Source: Opitutaceae bacterium (GTDB lineage Bacteria > Verrucomicrobiota > Verrucomicrobiia > Opitutales > Opitutaceae). From it: a stretch of DNA of 35,046 bases. The position numbers were made by a program, and so were the translations under genes. The DNA lies in contig JAUSID010000204.1 in the NCBI GenBank assembly GCA_030648295.1, positions 1-35,046 on the forward strand, read 5' to 3'. Of this stretch, positions 1 to 6,216 are shown piece by piece (positions within the stretch are counted from its first letter, which is position 1; every line of letters starts with the position of its first letter). The notes below the pieces were generated by a model. The model ran no database searches. It worked only from the letters and a program-made list of their open reading frames with translations, and had not been told where the DNA came from.

Positions 1-2058
1 GGGCTTGACCTTGAAATAGAACGACGACGTGCGGGCCGCCACCCGCAATCCGGGCACCTTGGACAACACGTTGAGCAACTCCTCGCTGATCCCGTCCGAA
101 AAATATTCGCTGTCCTTTTCGCTGCTGCGATTTTCGAACGCGAGCACGGCGATGGATTTCTGCTCCACGCGGGCGGCAGCGGCGGCCGGGTTGCGCGGCT
201 TGGGGGCCGGCGCGGCGGCCAGCATGCGCTGAAATTCAGGGGTCGCGCGAATTGGTTCGAAAACCGGATTGAGCCGCAGCGCGGCTTGCGGGGACGGATA
301 GACGGTTTTGAGCCGGGCAATCCGCTGCTCCGTCTCGAATTTCGCCGTCACCTCGGCGCCGTGCCCCAGCGCGATCCGCAGCAGAGCCGACGGCGCGGCG
401 CAGGACCAGAATTCAGCCTGCAGACTCTGGTTTTGTTCGAGCTGGCGCAGCAATGTCTCCGCTTCCGCCGTCTCACCCAATCGCGCCAGCGCGACGCCCT
501 TGTAAGCCAACGCCGCGCGGAGAGTGGGGTCCTCGGCGAGCAGCCGGTTGGCGACGGTGCGCGTGTTTTCCCATTCGGCGCGCGCCGCCTGCGGCCGGCC
601 GGCCAACTCATGCGCCAGCGCTAGCAACACCGCTTTCGGTCCGGTGAAATACGTGTCGTTCCACGCATCGCGCGGCGCCGCATTGAGCGCGGCGATGGCT
701 TTGTCCGGCTCACGCCGCCACAGCCAGACCTGGCTCATGACAAAGGCGCCGCGCGGTTCGAGCCGGAGCCACGTCGGCCAGCGTTCGAGGTCCGCCGCGG
801 CGGCGTCGAGGTCGCCGCGCCAGCACAGTTTCAGCAGGACACCGAAAGCGTGCGCGCGCCCGGTGCTCTTGACCGCCAGCGATTCGGCCAGCGCGGCCTC
901 CGCCTCCGCGTAGCGGCCAAACCACACCAACTGCGTTCCCTTGATCGACAGTGCCCGGGCATCCCCGCCGGGCAACGCGTTCGCGCGATCGAAAGCCACC
1001 ACGAGTTCGTTCGCCTTGCCCGCCGCTGCATACGCCAGCCCGAGCGCGCCCCACACGCCGCGATGGCCTGGCTGGCGTTCGCTGAGCGGTTCCAGAATTC
1101 GAATTGCCTCTTCTGCCGTCGCCCCGCCCACATCAGCCAGATAACTGGCATAGGCCACCTGCGCTTCGACGGAAGCGGGATCGAGTTTCCACGCGCGCTC
1201 CGCCTGCTTTTGCAAGGCGTCCTTTCGCGCGCGCGTGCGATCATAACCCAGCACCGACATCAGCCGCGAGACCTGGGCCTGTGCCGCCCAGACTTCGGCG
1301 TCGGTCGAGTCGAGACTTTCGGCCCGCTTGAGCAAATCCTCCGCGAGAAAAACGTTTTCGTGGTTCGACTCGTCGCCGTCCTCGAACAAAGTCCGCGCCT
1401 GCGCGACGAGTTTCCGCGCTTCCGACAGAGCCGGCTTTGCGTTTGACGTTGCGGCCTTTTCGACCGCCGTGCCAAATCGTGCTCCGAACATCCAGAACGC
1501 GAGCGCCGCGCAGGCCAGCCCACCGAGGATGGCCGGCCAGAGCCAGCGGCGGGATTTTTGTGGGACGGCGGCCGCCCTCAGCCGCAATGGCAATTCAGCG
1601 GCCGGGGGCGGCCGCGCTCCCACTCCGCCATTCAACAGCTTCTTGATCCGGTCGCAAAACGCCGGCCGCGTTTCCCCATCGCGGAGCCGCGTCCATTGCA
1701 CCTCGCGAAATTTCTCCGGCACGCGAGCCGTGGCATCCGCGGTGTCGTCGATCACGACGGGAACCAGGAAAGGCAGGTCGTCGGCCATGTCCTGCGTGCA
1801 GTCCACGGCCAGCTTCCACTCGCGGCGAAAGTAACCCTTCGCCCGCGCGTCGGTGTGGGCCGAGATGATCGGCACGAACAGCGCGCACTCCTTGATCTGC
1901 TTCCGGATTTTTTGATCCCACGCATCGCCGCCGCGCAGCTCGCTTTGATCGAACCAAACTTCGACGCCGTTTTGTCTCAACGTTTCACAAATGCGTTTGG
2001 CTGCCTCGGCATCCTGCGAAGCATAGGAGAGAAAGACGGCTTTGTGGTCGTCGTTCAT
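1..2058 (-). CDS. TIR - TM - TPR - TolB-like protein (gene A), C-terminus beyond window
   Basis: The frame is open from ATG at 2058 to the window edge (686 codons, no stop). Residues 1-140 are a TIR domain: AVFLSYASQD strand/loop, VEVWFD and a GYFRREWKLA motif whose E80 matches the catalytic Glu of TIR NADases. Residues 146-166 are encoded by a palindromic repeat. A membrane helix follows (about 172-192, WLWPAILGGLACAALAFW), then TPR-type helices (about 210-600). At the edge a TolB-like domain begins (KSIAVLAFENRSS, then EYFSDGISEELLN). More TPRs probably lie outside, as in the gene at 8177-11572. The ATG overlaps the stop of the small frame before it (ATGA) and has no good Shine-Dalgarno, so it is probably translated by coupling. 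The TIR should face the cytoplasm. NADase or signalling activity is an inference; no partner gene identifies a defence system. Confidence 0.9.
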   Translation of the reverse strand, partial: MNDDHKAVFLSYASQDAEAAKRICETLRQNGVEVWFDQSELRGGDAWDQKIRKQIKECALFVPIISAHTDARAKGYFRREWKLAVDCTQDMADDLPFLVPVVIDDTADATARVPEKFREVQWTRLRDGETRPAFCDRIKKLLNGGVGARPPPAAELPLRLRAAAVPQKSRRWLWPAILGGLACAALAFWMFGARFGTAVEKAATSNAKPALSEARKLVAQARTLFEDGDESNHENVFLAEDLLKRAESLDSTDAEVWAAQAQVSRLMSVLGYDRTRARKDALQKQAERAWKLDPASVEAQVAYASYLADVGGATAEEAIRILEPLSERQPGHRGVWGALGLAYAAAGKANELVVAFDRANALPGGDARALSIKGTQLVWFGRYAEAEAALAESLAVKSTGRAHAFGVLLKLCWRGDLDAAAADLERWPTWLRLEPRGAFVMSQVWLWRREPDKAIAALNAAPRDAWNDTYFTGPKAVLLALAHELAGRPQAARAEWENTRTVANRLLAEDPTLRAALAYKGVALARLGETAEAETLLRQLEQNQSLQAEFWSCAAPSALLRIALGHGAEVTAKFETEQRIARLKTVYPSPQAALRLNPVFEPIRATPEFQRMLAAAPAPKPRNPAAAAARVEQKSIAVLAFENRSSEKDSEYFSDGISEELLNVLSKVPGLRVAARTSSFYFKVKP
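1561..1622. repeat. Palindromic element inside gene A linker
   Basis: Two imperfect arms, 1561-1585 and 1598-1622, are inverted copies built on the core GCGGCCGCCC and flanked by TGGGA/TCCCA. The element is read in frame by gene A as residues 146-166, rich in Ala, Pro and Arg, exactly between TIR domain and membrane helix. The same family occurs at 10981-11050. Confidence 0.85.
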
Positions 2059-2186
2059 CGTTGAGACAAAGCGCGGCTTGTCCGCCGTAGGCTTGGCGAA
2101 GGTGGAAGCGCGTCGCAGATGCGCCGCGCGGCGTCCGCGTCCTGGGAGGCATAACTCAAGAACACTGCTTTGCTCGCGGAGCTCAT
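2055..2186 (-). pseudogene. Truncated TIR 5' fragment B (43 aa)
   Basis: ATG at 2186 opens a TIR start (KAVFLSYASQDADAARRICDA), cut after about 26 codons by a copy of the TCCGCCGTAGGCTTGGCGAA repeat. The frame then runs to TGA at 2057-2055, overlapping the ATG of gene A (ATGA). Its own start overlaps the stop of the fragment before it. GAGG lies 7 bases before the ATG. It cannot make a TIR fold. It is either a relic or a translated leader that delivers ribosomes to gene A. Confidence 0.75.
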
Positions 2187-2326
2187 GCGTTCGCCTCGGT
2201 CCATTGCCGACGTAGTCCTGCCTGCCGCGCCGAAGCCTTGGCGAAGGCGGGCGAGGCGTAGGAGAGGAAGACCGCGCCACCGGGCGCGGAACGCCCAACG
2301 TTTAACGCTGAACTCTTAACGCTCAA
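2183..2326 (-). pseudogene. Truncated TIR 5' fragment C (47 aa), TTG start
   Basis: Reading from TTG at 2326 (GGAGG, 8 bases, TTG) the frame runs through repeat sequence into GGAVFLSYAS, the first strand of a TIR domain. It is then broken by a repeat built on GCCTTCGCCAAGGCTTCGGC and stops in TGA at 2185-2183, overlapping the ATG of fragment B. The start arrangement is the same as in the full-length gene at 8177-11572. About 13 TIR codons remain. Confidence 0.7.
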
Positions 2327-2400
2327 GGGCCGGTCCTCCAGGATGCGATGCGCAGGTTCTTCACTTGGGATTTAAGCGTTAAAAGTTAAACGTTGAGCGT
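2301..2400 (-). repeat. Start-carrying repeat element, copy 1
   Basis: An AT-richer element with CTCAACGTTTAACT at its 5' side (minus strand), a CAAGTGA box, GGAGG at 2339-2335 and the TTG start of fragment C at 2326, followed by AGCGTTAA. Copy 2 at 11557-11636 shares all these parts in the same order and the same 8-base GGAGG-to-TTG spacing, although the sequence between is diverged. It interrupts a TIR start: nine codons (ATG at 2415) precede it and a TIR strand follows. Confidence 0.7.
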
Positions 2401-2415
2401 TTTTTCCCCGCTCAT
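2386..2415 (-). pseudogene. Nine-codon frame MSGEKTLNV coupled to gene D stop
   Basis: ATG at 2415 overlaps the TGA of the preceding TIR gene (2414-2412) as ATGA. The frame reads MSGEK, like the other TIR starts (MSxxxKAVF), but the repeat element then supplies TLNV and a TAA stop. It is the stub of a TIR start interrupted by the element; fragment C resumes on the other side. Confidence 0.55.
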
Positions 2416-4301
2416 TTTCCCGGTTCCTTGAGCAGCGTCTGAAACCGCGAATCGTCGCGCAGCTTGTCCCACAACGGGTCGAGCCGCAGCAGCGCCGCCG
2501 TGAGCGGCCAGCCGACGTTCCGGCCGACCGCCGCCGCGCGAAATTTTTCCAGCCACGGCAGCGCTTCGTCTGCGCGACCGAGGACCGCGTAGATGCGGGC
2601 TTCCGAACTGAACCAGGCCGTACGGTCGCTCCGCGACAGCTCCGCCGCCGTGCGCGCCTCCCGCAGCGCCTCGTTCGCCTGCCCCAGCCACGCGAGCAAT
2701 TCGCCCCGCATCAAGTGCAGGTCGCGGGCTTGCGGCGTGGCTTTCAAACGGGCGTCCACCACGGCGAGGCCCGCTTCCCACGCGAGGCGCGCGGCCTCCT
2801 TGCGTCCGGCCAGCGCGTGGGCGCGGCCCGTCCAGTAGGTCTTCGGCCCGGCAAACCAGTTGTCCTGAATGTAATCATCCGAAAACCGATCCAGCGTCTT
2901 CAACGTGGCCTCGGGCGTGCGCTGGCAGAGCTGCACCATCGCCGTGGTCCAAATCGTGCGCGGTTCGTTGCGCACCGCCGTCGGCCCGGAGGCCAGCATG
3001 CGCGCCGCCCCGTCCGCGTCGCCCTTCCACGTGAGCATCAGGATTGCGAGCATGGACTGCGAATTGGCGGAGGGCTGCGCCGCGACCGACTGCCGGATGC
3101 AGCGGTCCGCCTCCTCAAACCGGGCGCGATGAAAGAACAGCAGGAACTCCGTGTAACGCGCCAGCGCGGGGTTGCCGTCCGGCTGCGCGGCGACCCGCTC
3201 GTAGAGCGCCGCGGATTCGTCCACCCGATCCAAGCGGTCATAAATCCACGCGAGATTCCCGAGCGCGCCGGCGTGGTTGGGCTGGCGCGAGAGAATTTTT
3301 TTGAAGGTCGCCTCGGCGACCGCCGGATCCTCGAAGTCACGCTGCCAGCGGCCCAGTGCGAACTGCCCTTCCAGGGAATCGGGGTCAAGGCTCAAGGCGC
3401 GCTCCGCCTGGCTGCGCGCCGCGGCCGCGCGCGCTTGCGCGTGATCGAAGCCGCGGGACCTAAACGAAAAATTGAGCAGTGACGACACCGCCCAAATTTC
3501 CGCATCGTTCGGATCGAGCTGGAGGGCACGCTTGAGCAAACCCTCGGCCGCGGCGAAGTCCTCCGCCGTCGAGTCGTATTTGTCCAAACTCATGGCCCGC
3601 GCGCGGGCCGCGAGTTGCCGCGCTTCGGAGAGCGGTGCGGCGGCCAGGGCGGATTTCGCCGCGGCGCGGGCGGCAACGGTCTCGGCGGTGGCAAGCAGCC
3701 TTGCAATTTCCGCGGGACTGCGATGCGGACGGATCGCGAAAAATGCAGCGACAATCAGGATCGCTAACACGCCGAGCGCGGGCAGGAGCCAGATGCGCGG
3801 GGGCGGGCGCTGCGGTTGTAGGCCCGGCCAGTGGCCGGGCGCCCGGTCAGCCCCCGGGCCTATTATTTCGCCACCGAGCAATTTCACCACGCGGTCGGCC
3901 AGCGTCTCCGGCGTGTCCTTTACGTTGAGCCGCGTCCACTGCACCTCGCGAAACCGGTCGGGCACGCGCGCCGTCGCGTCGGAGGTGTCGTCGATCACGA
4001 CCGGAAAAAGGAACGGCGCGTCGTCCGCCATCAGGTGCGAACGGTCGACGGCGAGTTTCCACTCCAGCCGGAAGTAACCCTCGGCGCGGGCGTTGGTGTT
4101 CGCGGAGATCACCGGCACGAACAGCGCGCACTCCTTGATCTGCTTGCGAATCTTTTGATCCCACACATCGCCACCGCGCAGCTCGCTTTGATCGAACCAG
4201 ACCTCCACGCCGGCGGCGCGCAACGCATCGGCAATACGTCGCGCCGCTTCGGCGTCTTGCGATGCGTACGACAGGAAAACCGCTTTTCCCGAGATGCTCA
4301 T
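2412..4301 (-). CDS. TIR - TM - TPR protein (gene D, 629 aa)
   Basis: Residues 1-140 form a TIR domain (KAVFLSYASQD, VEVWFDQSELRGGD, GYFRLEWKLAVD with E80 as the putative catalytic Glu). Residues 147-161 come from an in-frame palindrome, followed by a membrane helix (about 170-191, LLPALGVLAILIVAAFF). The rest, about 200-620, is helical TPR sequence (repeats such as AVSSLLNFSFRS, ALGNLAWIYDRLDR) and ends DDSRFQTLLKEPGK. It lacks the TolB-like domain of its paralogues. It is very like the first 640 residues of the 1131-aa gene, which continues where this one stops. GGGAGG six bases before ATG 4301 supports the start. It follows the ATPase gene by 112 bp. Role: probably a membrane-anchored TIR effector or sensor; ligand unknown. 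Confidence 0.92.
   Translation of the reverse strand: MSISGKAVFLSYASQDAEAARRIADALRAAGVEVWFDQSELRGGDVWDQKIRKQIKECALFVPVISANTNARAEGYFRLEWKLAVDRSHLMADDAPFLFPVVIDDTSDATARVPDRFREVQWTRLNVKDTPETLADRVVKLLGGEIIGPGADRAPGHWPGLQPQRPPPRIWLLPALGVLAILIVAAFFAIRPHRSPAEIARLLATAETVAARAAAKSALAAAPLSEARQLAARARAMSLDKYDSTAEDFAAAEGLLKRALQLDPNDAEIWAVSSLLNFSFRSRGFDHAQARAAAARSQAERALSLDPDSLEGQFALGRWQRDFEDPAVAEATFKKILSRQPNHAGALGNLAWIYDRLDRVDESAALYERVAAQPDGNPALARYTEFLLFFHRARFEEADRCIRQSVAAQPSANSQSMLAILMLTWKGDADGAARMLASGPTAVRNEPRTIWTTAMVQLCQRTPEATLKTLDRFSDDYIQDNWFAGPKTYWTGRAHALAGRKEAARLAWEAGLAVVDARLKATPQARDLHLMRGELLAWLGQANEALREARTAAELSRSDRTAWFSSEARIYAVLGRADEALPWLEKFRAAAVGRNVGWPLTAALLRLDPLWDKLRDDSRFQTLLKEPGK
3819..3862. repeat. 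Palindromic element inside gene D linker
   Basis: An inverted repeat with ends TAGGCCCGG and CCGGGCCTA around a GC-rich centre. The sequence family differs from that at 1561-1622, yet it lies at the same protein position: it encodes residues 147-161 (IGPGADRAPGHWPGL) between TIR and membrane helix. Confidence 0.85.
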
Positions 4302-4413
4302 TGCGGCCCTCCCGTGGATTGGGCTGACTTCTGACCTCTGCTTGCCTCGCCATGGCTCCGCAGGAGCGACGGCGGGTCCTCTGCCCTCTGAACAGCCTGG
4401 TTCGCCCCGGTCG
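4302..4413. repeat. Short intergenic spacer with interspersed repeat
   Basis: The spacer between the ATPase stop and gene D holds the repeat CGCCATGGCTCCGCAGGAGCG around 4350-4370, with a small inverted core CTCCGCAGGAG. It ends in the Shine-Dalgarno of gene D. No terminator-like hairpin with a T-tract was seen, so read-through from the ATPase gene is possible. Confidence 0.5.
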
Positions 4414-5583
4414 TCATTCGATTTCCTTTTCCAACAATCGCAACGCCTCCGGCAACGCCACCACGCCGCGTTCGCCGTTGAACACGCTCTTGTTGACCTG
4501 CGCGATCAACAATCGCCGATCGGCACCGACGAGGTCGGCCGCCGCGTTGAAGCGATCGAATTCCTGCGATGCGGGGCTCGACGTGAGCTTCGACTCGATC
4601 GCCCAATGCCGCCGGCCCAGCTTGAACACGAGATCGACTTCGTAGCCGTCGGACGTGCGGAAATAGTGCGGCATCACCGTGGCGCCGCGCGCCGCGAGTG
4701 TTTCAACGATCTGGCCAATGACAAAGCCTTCCCAACTCGCACCGACCCACGGCTCGTGCAGCAACTCGTCGGTAGTGCGCACCCCGAGCAACGCGTGCAG
4801 CAACCCCGTGTCGCGCCAATAGACCCGGGGTGAGCGCACCAGCCGTTTCTTCAGGTTCGGCAGCCACGGGGGCAGCCGGCGAATCAGAAACGCGCCTTCC
4901 AGAAAATCGAGATAGCTGTTCACCGTGTGATAGGTGAGGCCCAGGCTTTGGCCGACCTGGCTTGCGTTCCAAATCTGGCCGTGCACGGCCGCGGTCATGC
5001 GTAACAAGCGTTCGGTTACGGCGGGTTTGGCCGGCAATCCCCACCGGGGTAGGTCGCGTTGCGCGAGGAGCGACAGATAATCGAGCTGCCACTGGGGAAA
5101 GCGTTTGGGCTCCGGCGCACCGCCTTCCGGAAAACCGCCGCGCAGCCACGCTTCGCGCAGCGGCGTGTCGTCGAGCTCGGCGACCAGCAAGGGCGCCATT
5201 TCCAGAACGGCCAGCCGGCCCGCGAGTGATTCCGAAATCTGTCGAATGAGCGCCGGCGAAACGGAGCCCAGCAGGAGAAACCGGCCGGAGCGCCGGCGGT
5301 CGGCATCGATGGCGCCCCGCAGCCGCGGAAACACTTCGGGCCATTCTTGCGCCTCATCGAGCACGACCAGGCGGCGCTGCGCCATCAGGGCATCCCACTG
5401 CAGATCGAGCCGCACGCGCTCGGCCGGTTGCTCGAGGTCGAAATACTCGGTCGAAAGCGCCCGCGCCAGCGTCGTCTTGCCCGCCTGACGCGGACCGACG
5501 AGGGCCACGGCGGGATAGTCTGCGAGGCGAGCGCGCACGACACGGGTGATGAGCCGGGAAATCATTTGCAGATTAGAAATCAT
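4414..5583 (-). CDS. AAA-family ATPase with DUF4143 C-terminal domain (389 aa)
   Basis: Residues 8-180 are a P-loop ATPase of the AAA_14 type: Walker A GPRQAGKTT (about 31-39), Walker B RLVVLDEAQ, and sensor strand FLLLGSVS. The C-terminal half matches the DUF4143 family: winged-helix-like LGLTYHTVNSYLDFLEGAFLIRRL, then the nuclease-like core GYEVDLVFKLGRRHWAIESKL with D, E and K in PD-(D/E)xK order. The length is normal. AGGATAGAAA before ATG 5583 is a fair ribosome site; a second ATG seven codons on (MISRL) is possible. The start overlaps the end of TIR relic E by 11 bases and lies inside a 34-bp palindrome. The family's biochemical role is poorly known. It is the only non-TIR gene in the array. 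Confidence 0.92.
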   Translation of the reverse strand: MISNLQMISRLITRVVRARLADYPAVALVGPRQAGKTTLARALSTEYFDLEQPAERVRLDLQWDALMAQRRLVVLDEAQEWPEVFPRLRGAIDADRRRSGRFLLLGSVSPALIRQISESLAGRLAVLEMAPLLVAELDDTPLREAWLRGGFPEGGAPEPKRFPQWQLDYLSLLAQRDLPRWGLPAKPAVTERLLRMTAAVHGQIWNASQVGQSLGLTYHTVNSYLDFLEGAFLIRRLPPWLPNLKKRLVRSPRVYWRDTGLLHALLGVRTTDELLHEPWVGASWEGFVIGQIVETLAARGATVMPHYFRTSDGYEVDLVFKLGRRHWAIESKLTSSPASQEFDRFNAAADLVGADRRLLIAQVNKSVFNGERGVVALPEALRLLEKEIE

Positions 5584-5598
5584 TTTCTATCCTGCAAA
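5565..5598. promoter_or_regulatory. 34-bp AT-rich palindrome across the ATPase start codon
   Basis: The arms (TTTGCAGATTAGAAA and TTTCTATCCTGCAAA, 13 of 15 pairs matching) flank TCAT, the complement of the ATG. In mRNA it would fold the start codon into the loop. On DNA it could be an autoregulatory operator. Its AT-richness is unlike the surroundings. The function is inferred. Confidence 0.5.
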
Positions 5599-5671
5599 CA
5601 AGCCTCCGCCGCCGGAAACTGCGGACGGCACCCTTCGCGCCGCGCCTGGGTGTTCGCCGAGATGATCGGCA

Positions 5672-5690
5672 TTCTGCCGAAACGGCAGAA
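5672..5690. repeat. 19-bp palindrome in TIR relic E
   Basis: TTCTGCCG-AAA-CGGCAGAA, perfect 8-bp arms. It replaces the LFV codons of the TIR motif ECALFVPIIS and shares its ends with the palindrome at 5730-5747. Confidence 0.85.
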
Positions 5691-5729
5691 CGCGCACTCT
5701 TTAATGTGCTTCCGGATCTTCGCATCCCA

Positions 5730-5747
5730 TTCTGCTGGCCAGCAGAA
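5730..5747. repeat. 18-bp perfect palindrome in TIR relic E
   Basis: TTCTGCTGGCCAGCAGAA is fully self-complementary. It stands in place of the DA codons in RGGDAWDAK. With 5672-5690 it defines a tiny family with TTCTGC ends. Confidence 0.85.
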
Positions 5748-5785
5748 CCGCCGCGGAGCCCGTTCGACGCAGAACCCGAAACCCA

Positions 5786-5857
5786 AAACCCTGGCCGCCT
5801 TTGGCGCCGCCGCAGGCGGGTAAACCCTGGCCGCCTTTGGCGCCGCCGGAGGCGGGC
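5786..5857. repeat. Two tandem 36-bp units (CCTGGCCGCCTTTGGCGCC type)
   Basis: Two 36-bp units differing by about one base, each with the self-complementary core GGCGCC between GCCGCCT-like arms. A third copy lies at 17927-17963 in the same context, beside AACCCAAAACCC. They are part of the repeat that interrupts TIR relic E. Confidence 0.85.
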
Positions 5858-6000
5858 AAGCGCAGAACCCGAAACTGCGCGCGTTGCGCGCGAGAACCAC
5901 ACTTCGACGCCAGTGGCGCGCAATGCGTCGCAAATGCGTCGCGCGGCGTCCGCGTCTTGCGACGCGTAGCTGAGGAAGACGGCCTTGTTTTCCGCGGCGC

Positions 6001-6216
6001 TCATTTCGAAACCGGGATTCCCAACCCGAAACCCAAAACCCGTAACCCGGAACTGCGCGCGAAGCGCGCATCCCACGCGTCACCGCCGTGCAGCTCATTT
6101 TGATCGAACCACACTTCGAGGCCGCAACTGCGCAACGCGCTCACGATACGCCGCGCGGCCTCCGTGTCTTCGCGGGCGTAGCTCAGAAAAACGGCTTTGT
6201 TTTCCGCGGCGCTCAC
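6001..6216 (-). pseudogene. Truncated TIR fragment F (71 aa), GTG start
   Basis: The GTG at 6216 overlaps the TGA of the full-length gene before it (GTGA). About 51 codons are TIR (KAVFLSYAREDTEAARR, LEVWFDQNELHGGDAWDAR). The frame then enters the GGGTTT-type repeat, read as LRVLGFGLGIPVSK, and ends in TGA overlapping the ATG of relic E (ATGA). It lacks the GYFRLEWK strand, so it has no putative catalytic Glu. It is a relic or a coupled leader peptide. Confidence 0.75.
6006..6075. repeat. GGGTTT-type composite repeat after fragment F
   Basis: On the minus strand it reads GCGCGCTTCGCGCGC, then GGGTTACGGGTTTTGGGTTT and ATCCCGGTTTCGAA. The same order (GC hairpin, GGGTTT words, ATCCGAAATCC words) is seen at 11720-11880, 13368-13455 and 17845-18003, and more degraded at 5766-5890. 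Confidence 0.75.

Larger units (their letters stand above)
5573..6004 (-). pseudogene. Decayed TIR gene E, riddled with repeats
   Basis: From ATG 6004 the frame reads a good TIR start (ENKAVFLSYASQDADAARR to VEVWF, 37 codons). It is then interrupted by a composite repeat with two 36-bp tandem units. TIR sequence resumes one frame over (WDAKIRKHIKECA, then PIISANTQARREG), itself broken by two short palindromes that replace GDA and LFV. The open frame ends at TAA 5575-5573, 11 bases inside the ATPase gene. The start overlaps the stop of fragment F (ATGA). No membrane or TPR part is left. Confidence 0.8.

Noticed and set aside
5786-5857. 36-bp tandem units as a CRISPR array
   Set aside because: The units are adjacent with no spacers, internally self-complementary, and the third copy is 12 kb away; no cas gene.
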